DNA from: Saccharomycopsis fibuligera x Saccharomycopsis cf. fibuligera
Lineage: Eukaryota > Ascomycota > Saccharomycetes > Ascoideales > Saccharomycopsidaceae
DNA length: 64,000 bases
Direction: 5' to 3'
Assembly (NCBI GenBank): GCA_001936135.1
Contig: CP012809.1
Span: forward strand, 3,955,501 to 4,019,500
Made by a program: the position numbers and the translations under genes. This document shows positions 10,794-21,197 of the stretch, piece by piece (the stretch's first letter is position 1; the number at the start of each line of letters is the position of its first letter). Under the pieces are notes generated by a model. That model was not told where the DNA came from and ran no database searches. It was given only the letters and a program-made list of their open reading frames with translations.

Positions 10794-11044
10794 GACTGCT
10801 ATTTTCTTAGTGAGATTAAGAAGACGTAGATGTTGAAAAGTTCGTTGTTACAATTCATAAAGTCCGCAGAGATGCGATTGTATTTTTAATTTTCCGTGTT
10901 TAGTGAAAATTGGTTATGGACAAAATGTTCCGCGGTGATGGTATATAGTTCGTTAATATAGTAACGCTATCTCAATAATCTCATATTTATTAAATTATCT
11001 TAATTTTTTTTCTATTTTAACACGGTAGTCACATATATATTCAC

Positions 11045-13273
11045 TTATTTATTGTACACAGAATCCAAAAGAAAGTCAACATCCAATCCTGACACTTTCA
11101 AATCAGCCGCCTGTTTCTGAGTAATCTCCAAGCATTTTTTGTGAATTGGCGAATCTATCTTTACATCGAACAACTGCTTTTTGAGCAACTCTGCGTGCTT
11201 TTTAACTTCCTCCGTGCACCATTTCACAATATCACTGGCGTATTCTGACTCCGGAAATGATTCTTTGTATAAAAGAGTAGTGGCTTTAATGGTTTGGAAT
11301 CGAATTATTGAGACCTGGGTTATATAGTCTGGCAAATCACCCTCGAAATCAACTTCATCGGTTAGTCTACTGATCAACTTGCTTCTTGATAAAAGAACGT
11401 TTTCCTTAGCCAAAGCCGTCAGGTCCAAAGTCCTTAGGAAAAAAATGTATTCATTGATATCTTCGGTGGTGTTCAATTCATCGTTAATTTCAAACACAAG
11501 TGCAGACTCCAATTGTCCTTGTCTTTGTTCCAATTTAATCTTTAAAACATCTAACAAGACAAGCACCTCTTCTGAAGAGCTAGAACTTCCCAGTTTTGCT
11601 TCTTTTCTTCGCTGGGAAATCTGCTCATCACAAACCTTGATCAATTCCACAGCAGCTTCAAATTTATGATGTGCAATATCGATGTCCAACTCGTCAATCA
11701 TATCATCAATATCTCTTAAATTTCTCATAGTATTTGAGTTGTTTAAACTCATTGTTCTTGTATGCATTCTAGCACTCAAATCTTGTAACAAATTGGAGTT
11801 TCTCTTACCAGATTTATCACTGGCGGATAATATCGACATTGAGTCTCTCAATTTTCTCTGTTTCAAAGTTTCCTGTTCAGTAATATCTCTCAACTGACTT
11901 TGCGCTTTCTTAAATGCTGATATTATTTTAATATATTGATCTTTCTTGTCGGTCTGAAAAATAAAACTAGATCCATGATATTTAAAGTTTATTGTGAAGT
12001 AAGTTTCTTTTGATCCACCCGCATTACTGCCAGTGCCGTTTTGAGACTTAACGTCTTGTATTTCAATGAGTTTGACTTCTCTAATAGGCCAGCATTGTTC
12101 TGCCACAAGCTTAAACCTTCCATGTCCCGGGTTGTTTTTTCTCTTCTTATTAGAAGCTATCAAAACATGATCATTCAATACAAACAAATGCGACGATTGT
12201 AAAGGTTTCCAAGTAGCAGCATTCAATTCAATCCATCTCCCACTTTCAGCCAACACATGTCTTGAAGGTATAGCAGTCAAGAACTTCTGAGCTCCTTCAA
12301 CGTGCTTGAAAAGACTATTGAGTTCTTCTACCCACCTTTTCTCTAAAATCATCACACTACTTCTATCTCTTCTTCCGTTAGTCTTGATTGAAGGCAAGCT
12401 CTTCTGTGAGCTACCATTATGGCTTGGTGATTCAATTTCTAGTCTAGCTTCTGCCACATCTTTCATTTGACCGGTGATTTCTTGTAACGTACTTACTGTG
12501 CTTTTTAAACCTTTTAGTTCTTGTTCCGTGGTGTTCAAGTCATTAGACACAATTAATATTTTTTCATAACTCTTGTTGACATTGTTTTTTATATCCTCGT
12601 CGACTTTTTCGTCCCAAGACATCAACTCAGTGGTGAAATTCTCCACATCAGCCGCCGTGGCTTGTTGTAACTGAGATATCACATATCTGTAAGCATCAAA
12701 GTTTGGGTCAGCCAAAGGTACCGAAAAGCTACCAGCTTTGTTTCTTCCTTTGACAGGCACTCTATCACCACCAGCAGAGCCATGTGCAGGGCCCATCATG
12801 TCACCACCAGGTACCATTGCGCTGCCTCCAGATGCCACTCCGACGCCTGGTCCTGCACTAAGTGCTGGATCTTGGGATAAACCTGAGCCTTGCTGGTCCT
12901 GATTGAGTGGCTGGTTTTGATACTGTTGGTTCTGGTACTGTTGCTGCTGTTGCTGTTGCTGCTGCTGTGTATGTTGCAGTTGCAGTTGTTGTTGAGCAAT
13001 GATATCCAAAGCGCCAGACGGCAACGACGGCATGCTACCAAAGTCGGGCCCCATCGGGCTCTCCAACTTTGTCGACAACCGTCTCTTGATCTTCTGCTTA
13101 TCTAGGCTAGGTACCTTAGGCATTTTGAAGCCACTTTGGCTGGTTGATTCCACTTGTAAGTTGGCATACGGATTGGTTTGGGGAGCACGGTTCTTGCCCT
13201 TGCCGTAGTTTCTCCAATCCCCCATTGGGGCCCTACTCTTTCTCAAGGAGGCATTCTCTTTAGAGGGAATCAT
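11045..13273 (-). CDS. EXO84: Exocyst subunit Exo84
   Basis: The 742-residue protein matches Exo84, a subunit of the octameric exocyst that tethers secretory vesicles at the plasma membrane; it is also reported to affect spliceosome assembly in yeast. Visible parts are a basic N-terminus, a Gln-rich tract (about residues 93-120), and a helical segment with FDAYRYVISQLQQATAADVENF near residues 190-210. A coiled-coil region follows, then a PH-like domain (about 320-470, with GRWIELNAATWKPLQSSHLF and FKLVAEQCWPIREVKLIEI). The C-terminal half is a helical bundle from about residue 520 to the end. Total length is close to the 753 aa of S. cerevisiae Exo84. It diverges from the SIF2-like gene over a 346-bp promoter. 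Confidence 0.85.
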   Translation of the reverse strand: MIPSKENASLRKSRAPMGDWRNYGKGKNRAPQTNPYANLQVESTSQSGFKMPKVPSLDKQKIKRRLSTKLESPMGPDFGSMPSLPSGALDIIAQQQLQLQHTQQQQQQQQQQYQNQQYQNQPLNQDQQGSGLSQDPALSAGPGVGVASGGSAMVPGGDMMGPAHGSAGGDRVPVKGRNKAGSFSVPLADPNFDAYRYVISQLQQATAADVENFTTELMSWDEKVDEDIKNNVNKSYEKILIVSNDLNTTEQELKGLKSTVSTLQEITGQMKDVAEARLEIESPSHNGSSQKSLPSIKTNGRRDRSSVMILEKRWVEELNSLFKHVEGAQKFLTAIPSRHVLAESGRWIELNAATWKPLQSSHLFVLNDHVLIASNKKRKNNPGHGRFKLVAEQCWPIREVKLIEIQDVKSQNGTGSNAGGSKETYFTINFKYHGSSFIFQTDKKDQYIKIISAFKKAQSQLRDITEQETLKQRKLRDSMSILSASDKSGKRNSNLLQDLSARMHTRTMSLNNSNTMRNLRDIDDMIDELDIDIAHHKFEAAVELIKVCDEQISQRRKEAKLGSSSSSEEVLVLLDVLKIKLEQRQGQLESALVFEINDELNTTEDINEYIFFLRTLDLTALAKENVLLSRSKLISRLTDEVDFEGDLPDYITQVSIIRFQTIKATTLLYKESFPESEYASDIVKWCTEEVKKHAELLKKQLFDVKIDSPIHKKCLEITQKQAADLKVSGLDVDFLLDSVYNK

Positions 13274-13619
13274 TGTTTGCTTTTAGCGGATTATATATTG
13301 TGTATCCTGGCTTCGTTTGTTACAGTGTGTATATATCTATGAACAGGTCCTCTGTTCTGTTCTATTCTGTTTTGGTGGCAGTTGGCGCTGTGGTGTCTGG
13401 ATGTCCGCGTACATCGCTTACACCACTTGCAAAATGTAAAAATAGAAAAAACTGAAAACAGTCTTACACTTGACAGGACGCCCATGGTGCTCGAGCACAG
13501 TTACAACAGTGCCAGCAGCCACAGCGTCCATTAGAAGGAATAACAATAGCTATAAACAAAATTTCAGAGTAACATATCAAAAGTGGCCCAGTCTATATAT
13601 ATACCAAAGTATAGTCCCC
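13274..13619. promoter_or_regulatory. Divergent promoter EXO84 / SIF2-like
   Basis: This short shared promoter region is open in the SIF2 frame back to 13470. The segment upstream of the ATG at 13620 has no recognisable protein similarity and includes TATATATATA at 13594-13603, so I treat it as 5' untranslated DNA. Confidence 0.5.
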
Positions 13620-14020
13620 ATGTCCGTGACAAGTGAAGAGCTTAACTATCTCATATGGCGATACTTGCAGGAAGCCGGGCACGAAGTCACTGCTTTTGCC
13701 TTGCAAGATGAAACAAAAGTCCACGAACTAGACGAAAGATACAGCAGCAGAATACAGATAGGATGCCTAGTGGATTTAGTACAGAAAGGGATACTATACT
13801 CTGAAGATGAAAGCCTAATAAATCATAAAGGCGAACTCAAGAGTAAAGAAGAACTAGAGAAAACATTTACATTGTTTGGGGCTCTTCGAAAAAACCAAAA
13901 TGTGGATTTGAAATTTAGTGGAAGATTTGCCTTAGAAGGCGACGAGGAGGTAGAAGAAAAAATAGATACAGAAAAAGCAAAAGATACTGCAAACGGGAAA
14001 CAGGACCAACAGGAGAGTTC

Positions 14021-14065
<45 letters not shown>

Positions 14066-15440
14066 TAATAATAATGCCACGGTAAATACTAATGATAAAG
14101 TTGACAATAAAAAGCATGACAATAATAACGAAAAGAACGGTATTATAGAAGAAGACATTTCTAATGAGGAATTTATAAAAGTGCTCAAGAAGTCACAGAC
14201 TTTTGATAACAGTGTAACGACGAACTGGAACCCAATAGCAGCTTCTGTATTGTCATGGGGCCAACGTAATTCAAGTGCCATGATAGCAGTATTACAACCA
14301 GAAAGTGAAAAGAAACCGGAGCTAGTGACCCTTACTCACCCATTGAGTCTCCTGGCGGACTTGTCAATAAACCCAACTAGTGCCAAAGAAGAAATTACTG
14401 TGGTATCGTGGGCGCCAAAGGGCCATTTTCTATTAACTGCTTCAGAAAATGGTGAGTTGAGATTATGGACTGCTGACGGTAAGCTACGAAATGTGTTGAC
14501 TTTGCACCAAGCACCGGTGATTACAATACGTTGGAATCCAGACAGCACATTTATTCTCACGCAAGATAGCCAAAATGATACCATTATTTGGGACACAAAT
14601 ACTGGAAGCGCTATACAACATATTGATTATGATTTCTTAAAGAGTCAGAGTCAAAGTCAACCATCTTTAACGATAACACAATATAATCAAAGTCCTGAAA
14701 ACACAGTTCTAGGAGCTGATGCTACGTGGATAGACAGTACCAAATTTTTAATCCCTGGTGTAAATGGTCTGATTGTGCTTTTTCAGTTAGGAGAAAAGGC
14801 TCCATTGGGAGTACTACATGGCCATACTGCAGCAATTGGCACACTATCATATAGCAGTCGACTACAGTTACTAGCCAGCGGTTCTGATGACACGACAATT
14901 AGAATTTGGAAAGGAAATTCTTACTCGAGTGCACAAGTGTTACTAGGGCATGATCAAGGTATTGTTTGTGTCGATTGGCTTCAAAGCTATGCTGAAAATA
15001 TTGGATTATTGATAAGTAGTTCCTTGGATGGATCAGTAAGAATATGGGATGTTTATTCTGGCTCTTTATTGCTTGCTTCGTTTTTGGATGGGGTTCCTAT
15101 TTTTGAAGCAGTCTTATCACCAAATCAAAAATGGTACGCAGTGGGCACCGAGGAAGGGTTGGTGTCAATCTTTGATGTCTCTTCGGAGACCATCAAGGCT
15201 GTTGTTGATAAGACTAGCATTGCTAATGAAGATAGCGGTATTTCAACAATCATTGGCCGTTTGAAAATAGTTGCCCAGTATCAACCAGAGCGCGCCAATG
15301 CAAGTATTAATGCTGATGGCGCCGCCGAGGATGAACCAGCTGTTGAGGATAATTTCGTCACCAGCCTCTCATGGAACTGTGAATCTACTAAACTTTGTAT
15401 ATCATACAACAAATTGGAAACGGTGATTATCGATCTTTGA
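13620..15440 (+). CDS. SIF2: LisH-WD40 protein, SIF2/TBL1 family (Set3 complex)
   Basis: I start the 606-aa protein at 13620, because MSVTSEELNYLIWRYLQEAGHEVTAFALQDE is a canonical LisH N-terminus of the Sif2/TBL1 family. The frame is open 50 codons further upstream, but without similarity. Residues 1-85 hold the LisH and tetramerisation region. About 110-180 is an acidic, Asn-rich low-complexity insert made of AAT repeats. WD40 repeats run from about 205 to the end, with typical GH...W..D and IRIW/VRIWD motifs. Sif2 is a scaffold of the Set3 histone-deacetylase complex, which in Candida represses filamentation programmes. The repeat pattern fits an eight-bladed propeller, but I did not align every blade. 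Confidence 0.8.
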
Positions 15441-16209
15441 ATTGCGGCTCACCATGGGCAATTCTTTAAGGAAATGTGTTTTTTCCTTTGTTTTTTTTCC
15501 CGCTTTTTATTTGATATTTGCTGTTTGCTTTATCTTCAAATGTTCCAATTGTTTGTTTTTCTCTCTGTTTATTAGATCTTTTTAGTGCTGTTCGTTGATA
15601 CATTTACTGTAAAATTTTCTTTTTTGGTTCTCTGCTCTTTTTAATTATAAATATTCCAATAGCTTCAGTGTATATTTATCCAATGTTCTTAATATTTTTA
15701 CAACAAGCGGTAATATTCGAGCCGCTATTAAATATTCAGCAGCGTCTTTGGTGTATCAGAGAGAAAGTGTCTAATAAAATAATTATTTGTTATTATAAAT
15801 CATGTGACATACCTTCATAAACAGAACAAAAACCTCAAAATTACAATCCACTGCATGTAAAGGGCTCGTGTAATCGCAACATATACTAGAATTTTCTAGA
15901 AGCTTCGGTGAGCGTCGTTGAAAAATCACTTAAAAAAAAAGAAAAATTTAGAGAAGAGTATATAGGGAAGACAACTGCTTTGCTATAAGGATCATACTCT
16001 GTGTTTAAATAACGTGTCAGCCATATTTATTTTTCATTTTTCTTTGCTAGATAGTTACATTTAAATTAACTATTGAGCTTTTAAGGTGACTTTAGCCGCT
16101 AACAATAATCATTATATACGGGACACACCAATCTACGACTGCTACGGTTTTCCCCATTAATACTCTAACCCATCAATTCAAATTAATATCAATAACCCAA
16201 TAATTAATC
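15441..16209. promoter_or_regulatory. Intergenic region with FES1 promoter
   Basis: This lies between two plus-strand genes. The left part is T-rich 3' DNA of SIF2. The right part is the FES1 promoter, with a perfect four-unit heat-shock element at 15889-15906 and a TTATATACG stretch near 16112. No gene is seen. Confidence 0.55.
15889..15906 (+). promoter_or_regulatory. Perfect heat-shock element (four inverted units) upstream of FES1
   Basis: The sequence GAATTTTCTAGAAGCTTC reads GAA-nn-TTC-nn-GAA-nn-TTC with no mismatch, the consensus for trimeric Hsf1. It lies 304 bp before the FES1 ATG. FES1 encodes an Hsp70 nucleotide-exchange factor and is a known Hsf1 target in S. cerevisiae, so the site fits its gene. 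Confidence 0.75.
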
Positions 16210-16911
16210 ATGGAAAAGCTTTTACAATGGTCCATCGCCAATGCTAATGGTGATCAAGAAACCGCTAGAAAAGTGGGCGCTCCAGATCCAAAAGCTCTTG
16301 CTGAACTTTTTGGGGCTGCTGGTCCGGATGAGCCAACCCTCATGATTCAAGCCATGCAAGTAATCAATCATCCCGAAGCTACACTTGAGTCCAAAGAAAT
16401 TGCTTTTGACAATTTTGAAATGCTTGTTGAAAACCTAGATAACGCAAACAATATTGAAAATTTGAAACTTTGGCAACCTATTCTTGAACAACTTGACGCT
16501 GATAAGGATGAAGTGCTTCAAAGATACGCTTGTTCAGTAATTGGTACTGCAGTGCAAAATAATGAAAAATCTCAAAAAGATTTGCTCAAATATGATAATG
16601 CTTTGGAAAAATTAATCAATATCGCTAAGAATACAGAGACTAGCTCACAGCAACTTAGATTGAAAGCATTATATGCATTGTCTAATCAAATAAGGCACAA
16701 TGCGGATGCTTATGCGGTGTTTGAGAAATTTGGTGGCTGGGAATTGATACAAGTATTGGCTAAAGAGACTGATAATGAGCGTATACAACTTAGAGTGAAT
16801 TCGTTGTTGACTTCTATAATATCCTCTGGATTGAGTGATGAAAAAAAGAGAAAAATTGAATCGATCTTTCCAAAGGAAAGAAGTAACGAGATTTTGCTGT
16901 CTTACCAATGA
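16210..16911 (+). CDS. FES1: Hsp70 nucleotide-exchange factor Fes1
   Basis: The 233-residue all-helical protein starts MEKLLQWSIANANGDQETARKVGAPDPKALAELFG, a hallmark Fes1 N-terminus. It continues with the GPDEPTLMIQAM linker and armadillo-like helical repeats (about residues 50-210; for example ALYALSNQIRHNADAYAVFEKFGGW). Fes1 releases ADP from cytosolic Ssa-type Hsp70 and helps deliver misfolded proteins for degradation. The protein is somewhat shorter than the 290 aa of S. cerevisiae Fes1, mostly at the C-terminus, where it ends about 25 residues after the last recognisable helix. A perfect heat-shock element lies in its promoter. Confidence 0.88.
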   Translation: MEKLLQWSIANANGDQETARKVGAPDPKALAELFGAAGPDEPTLMIQAMQVINHPEATLESKEIAFDNFEMLVENLDNANNIENLKLWQPILEQLDADKDEVLQRYACSVIGTAVQNNEKSQKDLLKYDNALEKLINIAKNTETSSQQLRLKALYALSNQIRHNADAYAVFEKFGGWELIQVLAKETDNERIQLRVNSLLTSIISSGLSDEKKRKIESIFPKERSNEILLSYQ

Positions 16912-17003
16912 TTATACACCTTACGTTCGAATTTTGTATACTGGTACTTAATGAAATGCATTTTATTTTCTAAAAACCTCTTATTATGTCTAGTAGTTCT
17001 TTA

Positions 17004-20000
17004 TTATACATTAGTCATCTCTTTTTTGAGCTCATTGATAAGCAATTTTTTGCTGGCTTTGTAATCGCTGAGTTTCCGATCAACCGTAGCTATATAATAA
17101 TCCAGCATTAGCTGTCTTGGTTTCCGCTCAAATAAACTTTGATCATTTTCCGGCTTTCTGATATTAAGAAATTTAAGATTCTTGGCCGTGTCTATCAAAT
17201 AATCATGAGATAACTTATTCAATCTTTTATGCTTCTTGTAATCACTTTTGCTATATGACAACGAAAAAGCCTGTTCAGACTCATTTAACCAATCATAAGT
17301 AGTAGGTATACCAAATACTGATGTTGTGGAATCTTTAGAAGAACTATAAGCCTGAGTAGTGACCTTCACAGTCAAATAGTTGACTAAATCTCTCATAGAT
17401 TGAACTTCTGACATCAACGTAAGTTTCGAACAAAACTCTTTTTCTTCAAAAATAGAACCAAAATCACCAATCAAATTCTTATTTTTCAACTTTCTGTTCA
17501 ACTCAAGTTTTTGCAGTTCGTTTACTTTAAAAAGCTCACTAATTGTGTTTCTTTGTCTTTGAGCTTCTTGCAGAATTTTTTTGATCTCTAGTTCAAGTTT
17601 AACCAATTTTTGCTCTTTTTCATTTTGATGCTCTAATTTACTCTTTAACAAATCTATTTTTAGGTATAATTGTGAAATTAGCTGATCCTTTTCATTGAAC
17701 CCATTAGACATCTCTTCGATCTTAGCATTAAGTGACTCTATTTCCCCTGCTTTGAGTATAGCTTTAGATTGCTGTTGTAAGTAATTTTTAAAAAAAACTT
17801 TAAATGATGGTTCAATGCTATTCAAAGAAACACGCTCGAGTTTATCTGTGGAAAATTTGGTCAAAATAGTAGTCAATTCATTGGCTTTATCACAAAAGTC
17901 TGATAGAATATTCATATTGTCCAAAAATATCACAAATATTGTTTCAAAATTTTTGTCTTCTAATTCTGAGGTAAATGAATAATGCTCAAACTCTATTTTG
18001 TTGTGTATTTGAGATAATGTAAAAACTAGATTGTCCAAGTTTTTAAGCAGAAGCAAAAATTCCTCTGGTGTAATAATTAAATCTTTTAAATCCCACATTT
18101 GGATATCCACGTTGTTGTCAAGATTGTTCTGTTGTTTTTCAAGAATAATCTGCAAGGTACCAAATTTTTTATACAAGTCAAATAAGCCATCAGTGACCGA
18201 TCGGACCTTTTCGTTTTCGCCTTCAAGAGTAATTGAAATATCTTTGTTATTAAATTCTTTCACACTTTTCAAGTAGTAAGTACTGGTTTTGACATATGCT
18301 TGATATACTGACAACTGCTCTGCTAAGATGCGTCTATTCATAAAGTGAAAATGATCCCATTTTAAAACTAAGTTTTTTAACAAGTCATTATTGGCTAATG
18401 CTTCTATTTTCTCTGTTTTAGAGACTTGCGCTTCACTTTCTTCGTTAGTTGTATTTTCTTTATTAGCAAAACAAGCTTTCAATGAAGTAAATGCATAAAT
18501 TAAAATTTCGCCAAAATCCTCTTTCAATTCAGAGGTTGATATTTGATAATATAAATCTTTGAACAGTTGGTAAATATGGTTCAAAGAGCTCAACAACTTC
18601 TCAAAGTTGAACTGGCTATCTTCTAAAATACGCTCATCATACTTAATTTTGGTCAATAGTATAGATAAAATGAATCCTAACTTGCTAAAATCTTTACTAT
18701 ACACTGAGTGCTTCCCATCAGGAAATCCGGAATCGTGGGCATTTTCAGCTGGAGATTCTAAAGAAGCACGTTTGGTATTTAGCAACACCATTATAATTGA
18801 CTTTGTGATTTCGATAATTGAGGGAAGAATATTGGTGCATTTTATAAGATTGTCACAATTAATAAGTTTATTGTTCAATGTACCATTATGAAGGTCACCG
18901 GCATCATCCTCAGAAGATGATAGCATATCTTGTAAAAATTGTTCAAAAATTTCTTTCAACTCTTTCTCATTCTTGTAATCTAAGCGTAATATCTGACTTT
19001 CTAAGTCTGCTTTGATGTTAATATTTTCTAGTTTTCCAACTTTCACATTAAGTTCATTGATTTTGTTATGTAATATTTCCAAATTAACATCACCAATTGC
19101 TTCATATTGTGTACTGTTTTGCAACACCCCACTCAATTCAGCTTTACTTTGACTTAATTCTTCTTGATATTTCTGTCTTTGAGCATTCAATAAGCTCTCA
19201 AAGTACTTGGTCTTTTTTTCAAAATTGGCAATTTCAAGCTTATCATTTTCAATGACTTTTTTCAATCTGTCAATATCTTTGTGTAGTTCTTTTTCACTTT
19301 GATTATGCGCTTCTTCCAAATCATTGGCAATATCTCTCAAATCTTCCAATTCTTGCACAGTTTCTCGAAGCTTAGTATTTTCTTCATTTAAATTAATATT
19401 TTTTTCACTCAATGTTTCAATCAACTCAGTGGCTTCCAACGAAGAATCAACTTGAGCCTTAAGGTCTTGAATGAACAACTGTGCCTGTTCTAAATCATTA
19501 GACACCACTTGATATTTGTCCTGATATTCCTTTAGTGACACAATCTCAGATTCCAAAGACTGTATTTTGCCAACTAGCTCGTTTTCCTTTTCATCAGAAA
19601 CTTGCCTTAACTTCACAAGCGCTGTTTCCAACAATTTGTTTCGTTCAAAGATGTTTTCAGAAAGCGCTTCATTTGCAGCTGAAGTGTCAGTAGTATCGTC
19701 ATTTTCTTGCGCATACTGTTTTTTCATTTGCTGCTGGAGGGTGTTGAATTGTTCTTTAAGCTCATCATAATCATTATTTAGATTTTCAAGCTTAGAATTT
19801 AGTAATTGATTCTTTTCATCCAAAAATTCCTTGTCTATAGTCAACATTTCCAAATCATCTTCATTTGATTCGACACTTTGCTTAAGTTTGGTGTTTTCTG
19901 ACTCAAGCGACGCTATTTGCTCCTGCAACTTCTCTATCTCTACCGCCATTGAATGTAATTTATCCTGTAATTTGACAATAATCCGCTGTAATTTCTGCTG

Positions 20001-21197
20001 CTGTTCTTCGTTTTGCTGTGCCATTAAATCCAATTGCTCATTTCTACGCTGCTTTTCCGTAGCTCCGTTACCAATTCCATTACCATTAGCGCCATTGCTT
20101 AATGTCGTACTAATGCTTCTAGTAGCGCTTCTACTAGTACCACTATCCTTAGTTTTATTGAGTTCAGATCGCATAGTGACTCCTGGTCCTAAACTTCTTC
20201 TGCTACTGCTGCTAGTACTAGCACTGACACTTCTTGTAGGTACCGCCGTGGGGCCAGTAGTGCTTGTGGCACCTCGTGTAGAAGCAACACCAGGGTTGGC
20301 CGAGTGCTCAATAGGGCTCATAGCACCGCCTATGCCACTTTTAGTAGATCGTTTATTGCTTGAATGAACTGCAGCAGAACTGATATTTTTCTTGCTGGCT
20401 TGTGAACTTCGTGTTATATTAGCACTTGGCCTCAAACCACCGCTATTATTACCGCTATTGCCATCACGAGAAGTGCCAAATTTTGATCTCTCAGGACTTT
20501 TGTTCTTTATTTTGCTAATAGAAGCATTAGCGCCATAATAATTCTCATTGCCTGTTGACCCCGTCTCCACTGTATCGCTTTTATTGTTACTGCCATTGCT
20601 GTTGCTAGTACTTGTAATTCTGTCATTCCTTATTGGTATAGCTCCACTAACCAACCTCGGACTTGCCAACCTCCCAGCTATACTTGGACTCAAAGGTCTA
20701 TATGCACCTGTGCCACTATTATTTATGTTGCTGTTACTATTGCCGGTACTAAAATTCAAACTTGAATGCATGCCAGATACCCTTCTCATTGGTGTTTTGA
20801 ACACTCCTCCGGACGCATCCCCTTTAATGTCAAGATGATTATTTGTGTTCAGATTAACTTGACTAGCTGATGATAGGGAAAGGCTCGCTGTCCTGCTGTT
20901 GCTGCTTCTACTGAAACTGCTCTCTAACGTACTAGAAACCGATCGCTGTGGATGTGGATGTGATTGTTGTTGTTGCTGATGACTCTTAATGCTAGTTTTA
21001 AGGAATGTTGAAGGTGGAGTGAGGATTCGCCTACTGTTTATATTTGCTCTACTATTGCTACTATTAGCACCGTTGTTATCATTGGTGTCGGCAGCGGTAT
21101 TGGTATTAATATTGCTGTTGTTACTGTGATTAGCAACACTGTTGGAAGCGCTGTTGGAGCCACTGTCGATTTCCGCTATTGCTTGTCTTCGATCCAT
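17004..21197 (-). CDS. NIP100: Dynactin large subunit p150Glued-like (NIP100), CAP-Gly domain absent
   Basis: The 1397-residue protein has a disordered Ser/Asn-rich, basic N-terminus (residues 1 to about 380), then a long coiled coil (about 385-760). Within it, DDLEMLTIDKEFLDEKN and ATELIETLSEKNINLNEENTKLRETVQELEDL...NDLEEAHNQSEKEL match the characteristic p150Glued coiled-coil (CC1) signature as I recall it. A helical mid-region follows, then a second coiled coil near 1185-1260. Dynactin activates dynein and moves spindles into the bud. Fungal and animal p150 normally start with a CAP-Gly microtubule-binding domain carrying a GKNDG motif. None is visible here, and no missed exon appears upstream to 23171. 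The start ATG at 21197 is followed directly by MDRRQAIAEIDSGS. ARP1, another dynactin subunit, lies at 56222-57718. Confidence 0.7.
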   Translation of the reverse strand: MDRRQAIAEIDSGSNSASNSVANHSNNSNINTNTAADTNDNNGANSSNSRANINSRRILTPPSTFLKTSIKSHQQQQQSHPHPQRSVSSTLESSFSRSSNSRTASLSLSSASQVNLNTNNHLDIKGDASGGVFKTPMRRVSGMHSSLNFSTGNSNSNINNSGTGAYRPLSPSIAGRLASPRLVSGAIPIRNDRITSTSNSNGSNNKSDTVETGSTGNENYYGANASISKIKNKSPERSKFGTSRDGNSGNNSGGLRPSANITRSSQASKKNISSAAVHSSNKRSTKSGIGGAMSPIEHSANPGVASTRGATSTTGPTAVPTRSVSASTSSSSRRSLGPGVTMRSELNKTKDSGTSRSATRSISTTLSNGANGNGIGNGATEKQRRNEQLDLMAQQNEEQQQKLQRIIVKLQDKLHSMAVEIEKLQEQIASLESENTKLKQSVESNEDDLEMLTIDKEFLDEKNQLLNSKLENLNNDYDELKEQFNTLQQQMKKQYAQENDDTTDTSAANEALSENIFERNKLLETALVKLRQVSDEKENELVGKIQSLESEIVSLKEYQDKYQVVSNDLEQAQLFIQDLKAQVDSSLEATELIETLSEKNINLNEENTKLRETVQELEDLRDIANDLEEAHNQSEKELHKDIDRLKKVIENDKLEIANFEKKTKYFESLLNAQRQKYQEELSQSKAELSGVLQNSTQYEAIGDVNLEILHNKINELNVKVGKLENINIKADLESQILRLDYKNEKELKEIFEQFLQDMLSSSEDDAGDLHNGTLNNKLINCDNLIKCTNILPSIIEITKSIIMVLLNTKRASLESPAENAHDSGFPDGKHSVYSKDFSKLGFILSILLTKIKYDERILEDSQFNFEKLLSSLNHIYQLFKDLYYQISTSELKEDFGEILIYAFTSLKACFANKENTTNEESEAQVSKTEKIEALANNDLLKNLVLKWDHFHFMNRRILAEQLSVYQAYVKTSTYYLKSVKEFNNKDISITLEGENEKVRSVTDGLFDLYKKFGTLQIILEKQQNNLDNNVDIQMWDLKDLIITPEEFLLLLKNLDNLVFTLSQIHNKIEFEHYSFTSELEDKNFETIFVIFLDNMNILSDFCDKANELTTILTKFSTDKLERVSLNSIEPSFKVFFKNYLQQQSKAILKAGEIESLNAKIEEMSNGFNEKDQLISQLYLKIDLLKSKLEHQNEKEQKLVKLELEIKKILQEAQRQRNTISELFKVNELQKLELNRKLKNKNLIGDFGSIFEEKEFCSKLTLMSEVQSMRDLVNYLTVKVTTQAYSSSKDSTTSVFGIPTTYDWLNESEQAFSLSYSKSDYKKHKRLNKLSHDYLIDTAKNLKFLNIRKPENDQSLFERKPRQLMLDYYIATVDRKLSDYKASKKLLINELKKEMTNV

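Noticed and set aside
13470-13619. 50-codon in-frame N-terminal extension of the SIF2-like protein
   Set aside because: The LisH motif starts right after the ATG at 13620, the extension is unlike any family member, and the DNA contains a TATATA run.
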